Source: G963665925 sp963678925
GTDB lineage: Bacteria > Bacillota > Clostridia > Peptostreptococcales > Acidaminobacteraceae
Direction: 5' to 3'
DNA: 64,000 bases
Assembly: GCA_963678925.1 (NCBI GenBank)
Contig: OY787533.1
Span: 4,278,001 to 4,342,000 of the forward strand
Positions 15,286 through 24,200 of this stretch are shown here, piece by piece. Under the pieces are notes generated by a model that was not told the DNA's origin, ran no database searches, and saw only the letters and a list, made by a program, of their open reading frames with translations. How positions within the stretch are numbered: the first letter of the stretch is position 1; the number at the start of each line of letters is the position of its first letter. The translations under genes and the position numbers were made by a program.

Positions 15286-15795
15286 TTAATCAAATGCATG
15301 TTTCAGTATATCGAACGTCGATAGATACTTTACGGAAAACTCCACGCCATGATCAAGTGGGATGTTCTCATATAAATAGTATGTTTTCCCGTTTACATTG
15401 AGTGTGTGCTTTGCAATATCAGATATGCCATAGACAAGGTAGGGCATGGGTTGATTAATCTCTTCAAAGGTAATATAGCCGTCCTTTGTCTCAACACGCT
15501 TGCCTGCACTGTCGGGAACGCCCGCGCCAAAGGCTTTAAACCGTGTACTGTCCAGAATGATTTCATAGTCCGAATCAATGCGGAATATTTCCTCCCAGGG
15601 TTCCAGCTCAACAGAGTGTATCCACCGCATGACGAAAGTGTCGCCCGTATGGATAGGGATGCGTTCATAGACGGTTTGGGTTCGCTGATCGGTGAGAACC
15701 AGATAATGAGATGATCTTAATCCTATAAGGAGTATAATGGCAACCAGGGCCAGGTGTCTCACATCTAGGTATTTCTTTATTGTGTCCTGATTCAT
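15286..15795 (-). CDS. DUF1850 family protein, single N-terminal membrane helix
   Basis: 169 residues: a hydrophobic helix near residues 16-35, then an extracytoplasmic domain containing MRWIHSVELEPWEE, FKAFGAGVPDSAGK and YLVYGISDIAKHTL, the DUF1850 pattern. Proteins of this family are often encoded with TAXI-TRAP transporters, and this one faces such an operon across a shared hairpin. Its role is not known; an accessory function in substrate capture is inference. Start at the ATG whose complement ends at 15795, with GGAG six bases upstream. Confidence 0.8.
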   Translation of the reverse strand: MNQDTIKKYLDVRHLALVAIILLIGLRSSHYLVLTDQRTQTVYERIPIHTGDTFVMRWIHSVELEPWEEIFRIDSDYEIILDSTRFKAFGAGVPDSAGKRVETKDGYITFEEINQPMPYLVYGISDIAKHTLNVNGKTYYLYENIPLDHGVEFSVKYLSTFDILKHAFD

Positions 15796-15861
15796 AACGG
15801 GCTCCAAATTCTGAATAAACGAATAATTCCGTGTACAAGTTCAGTTAAAAATAATTTAGCA

Positions 15862-17007
15862 TCAGTCTATTGAATGGGCAAGCAGGGTGTAGTAGAGCTC
15901 TTGTACGCCCTTCCACCAGTTTGCATCTTCTGCATAACGTTTGTTAAGCCATTTAAAAGGATTTGAACCAGCTGGTCGCGCGTCTAGAATGGCACGAATG
16001 GTGCCGGCAGCAACTTCGCATGAATCCTCTAAATCTGTATTGTAATGGGTCCAACTCGAATAAACGTTAAAGGGATTGTTGAGAATCTTGTTGGCATAAG
16101 GGTTGTCTCTTGGAACAAATCCCTGTTCCTGACCGATGATTGCCAGTAGCAGGAGAGGGTGGACATCGTATTCCAGACCGACAGATTCAATAACAGACAA
16201 GTAAGACTCATCTGTAAAAGCAGAATTCCTCGAGTGAAGATACTCAACTATTTGAGGGTAATTGATTTCGCTGTAGCAAAGAAATGAAGGAAACCCGCCC
16301 TTGTCCCTGCTATGGATTTCCTGAACAATCTTATGGAGCTTGATTTGTGAGGGAATGTCAGAAAGCAGGACTGTGTTGGCGTGGATAAAGCTAACGCCTT
16401 TGTAGTTGCTTTTACTAGATGTTATATTATGGATTACAGTGGTAACTGGTATGAGCAAAATGAAAGCGGTCATAATCATAAGCAGACTATGATACTTCTT
16501 TTGTACTATTTTTGAGAAAAAGCTTGATATATAGCTATTAATATTAGTAAAATATTTCGATATAAGGGTCTTGGAATCAGCATCCTCGGTTGTTTCAATA
16601 AATGTCAAATCGCAGTCAGGATCTACCTGAGTGAATATATCCATAAGCTGGGTATTGTCGACCGGATGGCTCGTATAGGTTTCAAACCACTCTGAGAGGT
16701 AAGAAAAAGCCTCATTTTTCATTAATCCAGAGTGAACAATGCCGCTGATTAAATCTCTTTGAGAAACATTCAGGGTGTTCTGTTCAATGGAAAGTCTATA
16801 AATGGACATTCTGACTTCGGTCTTTTGAATATCTGACAAACCTTCCAAATATGCATTCAGTTCATCGTTTAGAGACTGAGACAAAAGTCTCGCTCTATAT
16901 TTTGCATCGGCTGTAGGATGATTTCTTCTAATATTGCGTTTGATATTGAGGATTATCTCGTCGTTAAGAATGATTTTCTGATCAAGACTTTGAAGGATTT
17001 CTTCCAT
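15862..17007 (-). CDS. Unknown membrane protein with lysozyme-like C-terminal domain
   Basis: 381 residues. A mostly helical, charged N-terminal region of about 170 residues precedes one transmembrane helix (MIMTAFILLIPVTTVIH, near residue 180). The C-terminal extracytoplasmic domain includes HPLLLLAIIGQEQGFV and DNPYANKILNNPFNVY, resembling the glucosaminidase/lysozyme-like fold, with the Glu of GQEQG as catalytic candidate. If correct it would be a membrane-tethered murein hydrolase. RBS GGGAGG precedes the ATG. I do not recognise the N-terminal half. It is divergent from aroE. Confidence 0.7.
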   Translation of the reverse strand: MEEILQSLDQKIILNDEIILNIKRNIRRNHPTADAKYRARLLSQSLNDELNAYLEGLSDIQKTEVRMSIYRLSIEQNTLNVSQRDLISGIVHSGLMKNEAFSYLSEWFETYTSHPVDNTQLMDIFTQVDPDCDLTFIETTEDADSKTLISKYFTNINSYISSFFSKIVQKKYHSLLMIMTAFILLIPVTTVIHNITSSKSNYKGVSFIHANTVLLSDIPSQIKLHKIVQEIHSRDKGGFPSFLCYSEINYPQIVEYLHSRNSAFTDESYLSVIESVGLEYDVHPLLLLAIIGQEQGFVPRDNPYANKILNNPFNVYSSWTHYNTDLEDSCEVAAGTIRAILDARPAGSNPFKWLNKRYAEDANWWKGVQELYYTLLAHSID

Positions 17008-17096
17008 TCAATTGGCCTCCCTGATAATCTACGTATATCATAACAAATTTTTATTGGAAATATCCATAAAAATCAATTTATTTCTACTCGTATATA

Positions 17097-17105
17097 TGGT
17101 AAAAT
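17097..17105 (+). promoter_or_regulatory. Probable extended -10 promoter of aroE
   Basis: TGGTAAAAT fits the extended -10 pattern, with TTTATT at 17077-17082 as a weak -35 (17-base spacer). It lies in the divergent gap 17008-17138. Confidence 0.4.
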
Positions 17106-17138
17106 AGGACTAACCTACTATAGGTAGCCGGAAAAGAT

Positions 17139-18011
17139 GTGAATATTATGATTATTGATGCAAAGACAAAAGGACTAGGCCTGATTGGGCATCCCGTAGA
17201 ACACTCATTTTCTCCAGCAATTCACAATGCAATAAGCAAATCATTAGGTCTTAATTACGTTTACACCGCGCATGATGTTCATCCCGAACAGGTTGAACAG
17301 GCCATACTTGGACTTGATGCCCTTGGATACAAAGGGACAAATGTTACAGTGCCGCACAAGACTGCAGTCATAGATGCATTGACTGAACTGACAGAGGAAG
17401 CGAAATTGATTGGTGCTGTAAACACAATACTGTTCGACAAGGGCAAGCGTATAGGGTATAATACTGATTGTTACGGTTTCGCAAAAATGCTAGATGACGA
17501 GGGTGTAACACTAAGTGGTAAAAAAGTCCTAATTCTAGGAACGGGCGGGGCGTCAAGAGCTGTCGTTGCGGCATGTGTCATGCATAACACAGATACTATT
17601 TACATCTGTTCGAGGGAAGCTGAAAAATCAGAATGCTATCTTGAAACCTTTGATAAAAGCAGTGACACAGTGAACAATTGGCAAGCAACAGCCTACAATG
17701 AGCTTGATGCAATCGCTGGCAATGTCGACTTCGACATTGTTATAAACTGCACGCCGTTGGGCATGCATCCTAATACAGGTGTTACGCCTGTGAATATCGA
17801 ACTTTTCAAAAAAGAATGTGTTCTTGTAGATTTGATTTACAATCCTGCGGTAACGGAATTCCTGCTTCAAGGTGAAAAGAGAGGCATGAAAACCGTAAAC
17901 GGTCTTGGAATGCTCATCCATCAAGCGCTTGAAGCTTATCGAATATGGACGGGTGAAACGCAAAGTGCACAATTCGTTAGAAACGCTCTTGAAAATCAGG
18001 GCGTAATATAA
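17139..18011 (+). CDS. aroE: Shikimate dehydrogenase
   Basis: 290 residues. GLIGHPVEHSFSPAIHNA is the substrate-binding signature, NVTVPHKTAV contains the catalytic Lys, GAVNTI follows, GTGGASRAV is the NADP loop, and INCTPLGMHP comes later. It reduces 3-dehydroshikimate to shikimate. The start is probably GTG 17139 (GGAAAAG just upstream), though ATG 17148 is possible. aroK and aroQ lie 13 kb downstream, beyond the pilus operon. Confidence 0.94.
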   Translation: MNIMIIDAKTKGLGLIGHPVEHSFSPAIHNAISKSLGLNYVYTAHDVHPEQVEQAILGLDALGYKGTNVTVPHKTAVIDALTELTEEAKLIGAVNTILFDKGKRIGYNTDCYGFAKMLDDEGVTLSGKKVLILGTGGASRAVVAACVMHNTDTIYICSREAEKSECYLETFDKSSDTVNNWQATAYNELDAIAGNVDFDIVINCTPLGMHPNTGVTPVNIELFKKECVLVDLIYNPAVTEFLLQGEKRGMKTVNGLGMLIHQALEAYRIWTGETQSAQFVRNALENQGVI

Positions 18012-18081
18012 AGCTAAAAATTAGAATCATATGAAGTACAGCTATAATTGGACGCCTTATGCTGTATGGATGAAGTGGCGT

Positions 18082-18117
18082 AACCGGCTAATCTTATGGG
18101 ATTAAGCCGGTTTTTTT
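18082..18117 (+). terminator. Intrinsic terminator of aroE
   Basis: AACCGGCTAATC and GATTAAGCCGGTT form a stem with one bulged base and a short loop, followed by a run of T to 18117. Confidence 0.9.
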
Positions 18118-18314
18118 ATTTGTGAATACGTTTTTCAAATACGAAAATCGTAGCACTGTACAAAATTGTAAAATTGATAGTTATTTTGTTAATTTTCCTT
18201 TAAGGAAAGGCTGATTTGAGAGGATTAGAGCCCTTTCATGAAGAATTACTAATAGATGCAATACTTTAGAATTTTAAGCCATATATTTGATATCTAATTT
18301 CAGGAGTGATTTTG
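18118..18314 (+). promoter_or_regulatory. Leader region of the type IV pilus operon
   Basis: This AT-rich stretch between the aroE terminator and pilB must hold the pilus promoter, but no hexamer pair is convincing. It includes a perfect palindrome, TTTCCTT-T-AAGGAAA, at 18194-18208, which could be an operator or a short RNA stem. I compared it by eye with the c-di-GMP riboswitch cores and found no match. Confidence 0.4.
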
Positions 18315-20003
18315 ATGAAACAACGAGAATCGTTCCGGCTTGGTGACTTACTTGTCAAAGTTGGAGCAATAACAGAAGAACAGCTAAAATTTGCTCTTGA
18401 ACTTCAAAAAGAGAAGCGCAGAAAACTCGGCGATGTGCTTCAGGAGCTAGAGTTTGTAACTGAAAAGCAGATTATTGAAGCGCTGGAATTCCAGCTCGGC
18501 ATACCGCAAGTCGATCTTGAAAAGTACTACATAGATCCGGAAATTCCCCGACTTGTTTCTGAAGATTTTGCCAGAAAAAACAAGCTGATTCCTATTAAAA
18601 AGCAGGGCATGGTGCTTCATGTAGCCATGTCAGATCCTTTGAATATCATTGTAATCAACGATCTTGAAATTGTTACCGGATTTCAGGTAGAGCCACGGAT
18701 TGCAACAGAAAAGGATATCAATGCCGCAATCAATACATATTTCAGCAAGCAATCTGCTGAAGAAGCGGTTGAAGAGTTTACCAAAGAATTCGAAGTGACT
18801 GAAGATGAAATCGATCAGAATCTTCTTAGAGAAATAAACAAAGCCCCTGTCGTTCGTCTGGTCAATACAATTATAGTTCAGGCAGCTCAGTCAAGGGCCA
18901 GTGATATTCACATTGAACCCCAGGAAGAATCACTCAGAATACGGTTTAGAGTCGATGGAGACCTTCAGGAGGTTATGCGTCCGGCAAAACAGACCCATGG
19001 CGCAATCATTACACGTATTAAGATTATGGCTAAAATGAATATTGCCGAAAGAAGAATTCCTCAAGATGGCCGTATTGAGCTGGATGTTCAAGGTCGTGAT
19101 CTGGACCTGCGTGTATCGACAATACCTACTATCTATGGGGAAAAAGTAGTTATTCGTATGCTTGACCGTAGTAATTTTCTGAGAACTGTGTCACAACTTG
19201 GACTTAACGAACATGAAAAGGACCAGTTCAAAGAGATTACAAAAAGTCAAAATGGCATGATCCTAGTAACGGGCCCTACAGGTTCGGGTAAGTCGACAAC
19301 GGTGTATGCTCTGCTATCTGAACTCAATGATTCAAAAAAGAACGTCATTACAGTTGAAGATCCAGTTGAGTACAGGATGAAGGGTGTAGTCCAGTCTCAG
19401 GTTAACCACAAGGCTGGCTTTGACTTTGCAACTGGACTCAAATCCATGCTGCGTCAAGACCCGGATGTCATCATGGTGGGGGAGATTCGTGACACAGAAA
19501 CAGCTGAAATAGCTGTACGAGCTGGAGTAACTGGTCACTTGGTTCTGTCGACACTGCATACCAACAGTGCTGCTCAGACAGTCAATCGACTGATTGATAT
19601 GGATGTGGAAAGATATTTACTAGCTTCATCTATTGTTGCCATCATCGCTCAGACTCTCGTTAAAAAGATTTGTCCTAATTGTTCTCTGCCATATATACCA
19701 GATGCCAATGATTTGGAAATCCTCGGTTTCAACGCCGATGCGGACATTGAGCTCCACAAGGGTACTGGATGCTCTGTGTGCAAGCATACTGGGTATTTGG
19801 GGAGAACCGCAGTTTATGAGATCATGAAACTGGATTCGCCTGCAAGAAACATCATTCTTGAACACAGCAATCCAGAAGAGCTTAGGACATACATGCGTAA
19901 AATTGGAATGAAGACCCTTCAAGAGAATTGCAGAGAAATGGTTCTCAGAGGCGAGACGACCTTGGAGGAACTGCTAAGAATTTCATACTCATTAGAAGGT
20001 TAA
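18315..20003 (+). CDS. pilB: Type IV pilus assembly ATPase PilB with MshEN domain
   Basis: 562 residues. The N-terminal MshEN-type domain shows the duplicated pattern RLGDLLVKVGAITEEQL...LELQ and KLGDVLQELEFVTEKQI...LEFQ (residues 7-60). This module binds c-di-GMP in MshE and several PilB proteins. The ATPase part has Walker A GPTGSGKSTT, the Asp box, and Walker B QDPDVIMVGEIRD. A zinc tetracysteine (CPNC...CSVC) is near the end. It powers pilus extension at the membrane. Start ATG 18315, 8 bases after CAGGAG. Confidence 0.94.
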   Translation: MKQRESFRLGDLLVKVGAITEEQLKFALELQKEKRRKLGDVLQELEFVTEKQIIEALEFQLGIPQVDLEKYYIDPEIPRLVSEDFARKNKLIPIKKQGMVLHVAMSDPLNIIVINDLEIVTGFQVEPRIATEKDINAAINTYFSKQSAEEAVEEFTKEFEVTEDEIDQNLLREINKAPVVRLVNTIIVQAAQSRASDIHIEPQEESLRIRFRVDGDLQEVMRPAKQTHGAIITRIKIMAKMNIAERRIPQDGRIELDVQGRDLDLRVSTIPTIYGEKVVIRMLDRSNFLRTVSQLGLNEHEKDQFKEITKSQNGMILVTGPTGSGKSTTVYALLSELNDSKKNVITVEDPVEYRMKGVVQSQVNHKAGFDFATGLKSMLRQDPDVIMVGEIRDTETAEIAVRAGVTGHLVLSTLHTNSAAQTVNRLIDMDVERYLLASSIVAIIAQTLVKKICPNCSLPYIPDANDLEILGFNADADIELHKGTGCSVCKHTGYLGRTAVYEIMKLDSPARNIILEHSNPEELRTYMRKIGMKTLQENCREMVLRGETTLEELLRISYSLEG

Positions 20004-20028
20004 ATATGTTAATTCAAGGGGGCACTTC

Positions 20029-21084
20029 ATGCTAGACATTAAAGACATACTCAGCGTCGCGACTGAAAATGGCGCATCGGATATACATTTGACAGTTGGT
20101 ATTCCACCAACTATGCGGGTTGATGGACAATTGATCCAGATGCAAGAGCATCAAAGGCTCATGCCGCCAGACACAGAGGCACTTGCCAAGAGTCTGATGG
20201 ATGAATACGCAGAAAAACGCTTTGAAGAAAAGGGCGAAGTGGATTTTTCCTATTCCATTGTCGGATTTGGACGATTTCGTGTAAATGTCTATAGACAAAG
20301 GGGTACTGTGGGGATGGCGCTCAGAACTGTTCCGCTATCAGTTCCTGAAATCGACGAACTGGGATTGCCGCCGATACTCAAGGAGCTGGCCATGAAAAAG
20401 CGTGGCCTTATTCTGGTAACAGGTCCTACAGGATCGGGAAAATCGACCACTTTGGCTTCAATGATCGACTATATGAATAAGCACCGCAATGGTCATATCA
20501 TCACACTTGAAGATCCAATCGAATATTTGCATCGTCATGGTAAATGCATTGTCAATCAGCGCGAGGTAGGACACGATACCTTTTCATATGCAGCGGCGCT
20601 TAGAGCAGCAATGCGACAAGACCCTGACATCATACTCATTGGCGAGATGCGTGACCTTGAAACCATTTCAACTGCAGTAACCGCAGCTGAAACAGGACAC
20701 CTTGTATTATCGACACTCCATACTATCGGTGCTGTGCAGACCATAGACAGAATCATTGACGTCTTTCCACCTGACCAGCAGCAGCAGATTAAAATACAGC
20801 TTTCAAGTGTGCTGGAAGGGGTCATTTCACAGCAGCTCATCAAGCAGGCAGATCACAAGGGTAGAATTGCGGCGCTTGAAATCATGCTGGCCAATGCAGC
20901 AATTAGAAACCATATTCGAGAAGGCAAGACACACCAAATTCTATCAGCACTTCAAACGGGTAGAAAGCACGGCATGGTGACAATGGATGCATACCTGACA
21001 GAGCTTTACCGTCAGGGGCTGATAAGCTACAATGACGCAATCCTCCATGCTGTTGACAGAGACATGCTATCAAGACTTTTGTAA
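20029..21084 (+). CDS. pilT: Type IV pilus retraction ATPase PilT
   Basis: 351 residues. The N-terminus NGASDIHLTVGIPPTMRVDG is typical of PilT. Walker A is GPTGSGKSTT, Walker B is QDPDIILIGEMRD, the HLVLSTLHT His box is present, and the C-terminal AIRNHIREGKTHQI corresponds to the AIRNLIREGK motif that distinguishes PilT from PilB. It drives pilus depolymerisation, so the system should retract (twitching or DNA uptake). ATG 20029 follows GGGGGC. Confidence 0.94.
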   Translation: MLDIKDILSVATENGASDIHLTVGIPPTMRVDGQLIQMQEHQRLMPPDTEALAKSLMDEYAEKRFEEKGEVDFSYSIVGFGRFRVNVYRQRGTVGMALRTVPLSVPEIDELGLPPILKELAMKKRGLILVTGPTGSGKSTTLASMIDYMNKHRNGHIITLEDPIEYLHRHGKCIVNQREVGHDTFSYAAALRAAMRQDPDIILIGEMRDLETISTAVTAAETGHLVLSTLHTIGAVQTIDRIIDVFPPDQQQQIKIQLSSVLEGVISQQLIKQADHKGRIAALEIMLANAAIRNHIREGKTHQILSALQTGRKHGMVTMDAYLTELYRQGLISYNDAILHAVDRDMLSRLL

Positions 21085-21098
21085 AGGCGGTGTGAAGC

Positions 21099-22313
21099 AT
21101 GCCAATTTATCAGTATAAGGGGAAGAACGTACAGGGCAAAAACGTCAAAGGCACAATGGAGGCTGAGTCTAAGAACGAAGTTGCAGTCAGCCTGAGACGC
21201 CAGAATGTCTTTCCTACTGAAATTGTAAACGAAGCCCAGCTTGGGCGTGAAATCAAGCTAACAAGAACAAAAAAGAAAATAACCGTAAAAGACCTGAGTA
21301 TATTCTGTAATCAGTTTTCGACAATCATACGCGCCGGCATTTCACTGATTGAGTGTCTGGACATTTTGAGAAAGCAGTCTGAAAACACGACATTGCAGGA
21401 GATACTTGATCAGATATTTGAGGATGTACAGAAAGGTGTACCGCTTTCAAAGTCCATGTCAAAGCATCCGAAAGCCTTTCCTCAGCTTCTCATAAACATG
21501 GTGGAATCAGGTGAACTTTCAGGACAGCTCGACCTGATTATGAAACGTATGGCAGACCACTATGATAAGGAATACAAGCTAGCCATGAAAATTAAGCAGG
21601 CTATGGTGTATCCGATTATATTGATTGTGGCATCCATATTAATATCCATAGTACTCATTACGCTTGTTTTACCTAACTTTATAAACATGTTCAAGGACTT
21701 TGGTGTACCGCTGCCACTGCTTACTCAAGTCTTACTAGCAGTAGGCGACTTTTTTAAGAATTATTGGTATGTGGTTTTTGGAGCAGTTATACTGATTATA
21801 ATTCTATTTCAAAGATTTATTTCTACTCCAGATGGAAAGTTGAAGTTTGATGATGTAAAACTTCATATGCCCATATTTGGACCGGTGAACCGGAAAATTT
21901 CAACATCGCGATTTTCCAGGAACTTGTCAACTATGATCAGTTCAGGGATATCGATAATAGATTCTATGGAAATGGTAAGTCGCGTCATTGGCAATGCTAG
22001 AATTTCAGCTGGTATTGAAGAGGCACTTGACCAAATGAAAAAGGGGGATGGTATTGCTTCACCACTAAGTAGACTCAAGGTTTTTCCACCAATGCTCATT
22101 TCAATGATCCGCATTGGGGAAGACACGGGTAATTTGGAATCTCTACTGGAAACAACTGCAGATTTCTACGATCAAGAGGTTGATGTAGCGATTCAGTCCA
22201 TGCTTCAGCTTCTGAATCCACTAATTTTGCTCTTCATGGGTGGTATTGTAGGTATGATTGTACTTGCGATCGCTTTACCGATGTTTGAAATGTATTCTCA
22301 TCTTACTTTCTAA
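21099..22313 (+). CDS. pilC: Type IV pilus inner membrane platform protein PilC
   Basis: 404 residues with two T2SF domains (about 65-190 and 265-395), each ending in hydrophobic segments. FCNQFSTIIRAGISLIECL and FSRNLSTMISSGISIIDSM are the duplicated signature sequences. It is the membrane platform on which PilB and PilT act. Start at ATG 21099 after AAGGCGGTG, 15 bases after the pilT stop. Confidence 0.94.
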   Translation: MPIYQYKGKNVQGKNVKGTMEAESKNEVAVSLRRQNVFPTEIVNEAQLGREIKLTRTKKKITVKDLSIFCNQFSTIIRAGISLIECLDILRKQSENTTLQEILDQIFEDVQKGVPLSKSMSKHPKAFPQLLINMVESGELSGQLDLIMKRMADHYDKEYKLAMKIKQAMVYPIILIVASILISIVLITLVLPNFINMFKDFGVPLPLLTQVLLAVGDFFKNYWYVVFGAVILIIILFQRFISTPDGKLKFDDVKLHMPIFGPVNRKISTSRFSRNLSTMISSGISIIDSMEMVSRVIGNARISAGIEEALDQMKKGDGIASPLSRLKVFPPMLISMIRIGEDTGNLESLLETTADFYDQEVDVAIQSMLQLLNPLILLFMGGIVGMIVLAIALPMFEMYSHLTF

Positions 22314-22342
22314 AAGTAAGAACTACATCAATTTAATATTTA

Positions 22343-22374
22343 CAAGCCTAAAATGTGTGGGACATATGGGCTTG
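22343..22374 (+). other. Hairpin upstream of the major pilin gene
   Basis: CAAGCC (22343-22348) pairs with GGCTTG (22369-22374), and inside it ATGT (22353-22356) with ACAT (22362-22365). It sits in the pilC-pilA gap and may protect or process the pilin mRNA. No U-tract follows. Confidence 0.45.
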
Positions 22375-22414
22375 AAATATACAAAATCAATTATATTTTC
22401 AAGGAGGAATTAAA

Positions 22415-22873
22415 ATGATTCAATTTTTCTCAAGAAAGCTTAAAAACAGAAAAGGCTTTACCATTATCGAACTTCTAGTTGTTATTGCACTTCTAGGTAT
22501 TCTTGCAGGTATTGCTGTGCCTAGAATGACAGGACTAACTTCTGGTGCAAAGGAAAAGGCTGATATGGCATCAATGCAGACGTTATTGCGTGATGCTCAG
22601 GTTGGGCTTGCATCTGGTCAGATTGATCCTGCTACTGATTTGGATACAGATAAAAACATCAAGGCAGAAGCTGGCAAATACTTCACGGCAATACCAACAC
22701 CACAGACACAAAATACAGCAGCATCTGGTGTGTTTCAGATTAATATAGTGGCGCTGGACACAACTAATGATCCAGGTGTTTACACAATTACTGTTAAGCA
22801 TTCATTAAATGCTGATTCAACAGATGCGTATCCAGATGATATTTCTGGTCAAGCTGAATATATTGCTGATTAA
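22415..22873 (+). CDS. pilA: Major type IV pilin (class III signal peptide)
   Basis: 152 residues. A short basic leader ends NRKG, then FTIIELLVVIALLGILAGIAVPRM: processing after Gly with Glu at mature position 5 and the usual hydrophobic helix. The globular part (about 110 residues) contains no Cys, so no disulfide loop. It has the strongest ribosome binding site of the operon (AAGGAGGAATTAAA), consistent with the major subunit. Confidence 0.92.
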   Translation: MIQFFSRKLKNRKGFTIIELLVVIALLGILAGIAVPRMTGLTSGAKEKADMASMQTLLRDAQVGLASGQIDPATDLDTDKNIKAEAGKYFTAIPTPQTQNTAASGVFQINIVALDTTNDPGVYTITVKHSLNADSTDAYPDDISGQAEYIAD

Positions 22874-22901
22874 TTATTAGTATTGAAATATGGGGTAAAC
22901 C

Positions 22902-23639
22902 ATGATATTTTTTATAATTTTGCTTGGCTTATGCATTGGCAGTTTTCTCAATGTAGTCATATCCAGACTACCGGATGGAACATCACTTGCCATGCCGCCG
23001 TCAAGCTGTCCTGTCTGCAAAAATAGAATAAAGTTTTACGACAATATTCCCGTAGTGAGCTTTCTGAACCTGCGAGGGTCGTGTAGATATTGCGGCAGTA
23101 AAATATCATGGCAGTATCCTATCATCGAGATTATAACTGGTGTGTTATTCGGATACTTATACATCAGGAGAGGATATACCTTGAACCTGCTCTTTGATTT
23201 CATTTTTGTCAGCGTGCTCATTTGTGTGTTCATGATTGATTTAAAGCATGAAATCATACCTGATTCCTTGAACCTATTTCTTGGAATTTCAGGACTCGCC
23301 ATGGTTTTCATGACAAATGACTTGTCACTTGCCAATGCAGGCTATGGTTTTCTAGCGGGCGGGGGTGTTTTCTTCCTGATAGCCCTGGTCGGTCCAATGG
23401 GGGGCGGCGATATCAAATATATGGCTGCCGCTGGCATATGGCTGGGGCTATTTCCCACAATATTATCCGTTCTACTCGCATTTATACTGGGTGGGGGTAT
23501 TGGAATTTTGCTCATTGTTACGAAGGTAAAGGGCAGAAAAGATTATGTTCCATTTGGACCCTTTCTCGTAATGGGATCCTTTATTGGGTATTTCTTCTTT
23601 GAAGAGTTTATGTACTATTACTTGAAACTAATCATATGA
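22902..23639 (+). CDS. pilD: Prepilin leader peptidase/N-methyltransferase
   Basis: 245 residues, polytopic membrane protein. The N-terminal cytoplasmic loop has CPVCKN and CRYCG, the zinc-binding cysteines of the methyltransferase-type domain. The two catalytic aspartates are visible in MIDLKHEIIPD and GGGDIKYMAA. It cleaves and N-methylates the prepilins of this operon. Confidence 0.94.
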   Translation: MIFFIILLGLCIGSFLNVVISRLPDGTSLAMPPSSCPVCKNRIKFYDNIPVVSFLNLRGSCRYCGSKISWQYPIIEIITGVLFGYLYIRRGYTLNLLFDFIFVSVLICVFMIDLKHEIIPDSLNLFLGISGLAMVFMTNDLSLANAGYGFLAGGGVFFLIALVGPMGGGDIKYMAAAGIWLGLFPTILSVLLAFILGGGIGILLIVTKVKGRKDYVPFGPFLVMGSFIGYFFFEEFMYYYLKLII

Positions 23640-23678
23640 AAAAGGCAATACTATTAGAAAATTAAAGAGGGAATGTGT

Positions 23679-24185
23679 ATGACGTGCCTGAATAAAATTA
23701 ATAATAAACATGGCTTTTCTTTAATCGAAGCGCTTATAGCACTGGCCATTCTCTCTCTTGTATTAACGCCTGCTTATATGGCACTACTTAACGGCTTTAA
23801 AATATTTGGCAATGAAAAGGACTATCAGAATGCGATTGCTGATGTTCAAATTTTTTATGATGAAGTGAACAGCAGAATACGACTTGCAGGATTTAAAGAT
23901 ACAGAATATATTGATACGACTACAAGACTCGATCAGCTATCTGGCGTTAAGGACACAGCACCAAGAAGTCCTGTTAACGTTTTAAGGGTGAAAGATACCT
24001 ATTATTATGTGGATGATGGAGTATTAAATAAATACACTAACAATAACGAATATGAAATGATTGAGAATGTACTTAACTTTGTAATTGATGAACTTGAAGA
24101 CGGTCAACTGATTACCTTGTCTGTAACAATCGAGGTAAGGGGACGTCAAAGAACCATAGAAACAGAAATTTACGACAGATACTAG
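23679..24185 (+). CDS. Prepilin-type minor pilin
   Basis: 168 residues. The leader ends NNKHG, then FSLIEALIALAILSLVLTPAYMALLNG with Glu5. The remainder is a soluble domain without Cys, ending TIEVRGRQRTIETEIYDRY. Position and shape suggest a PilV- or PilW-like minor pilin for the tip complex. Start ATG 23679 leaves 8 bases from AAAGAGG; ATG 23673 is too close to it. Confidence 0.85.
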   Translation: MTCLNKINNKHGFSLIEALIALAILSLVLTPAYMALLNGFKIFGNEKDYQNAIADVQIFYDEVNSRIRLAGFKDTEYIDTTTRLDQLSGVKDTAPRSPVNVLRVKDTYYYVDDGVLNKYTNNNEYEMIENVLNFVIDELEDGQLITLSVTIEVRGRQRTIETEIYDRY

Positions 24186-24200
24186 GAGGGAGGCATCGAT

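Noticed and set aside
18118..18314. Possible c-di-GMP riboswitch before pilB
   Set aside because: Such riboswitches control pilus genes in some Clostridia, but I found no GACGCAAAGC-type core or class II core arranged with pairing arms here.
22372..22399. Promoter-like TTGAAA...TATTTT before pilA
   Set aside because: The transcript would start after or within the ribosome binding site, leaving no usable leader.
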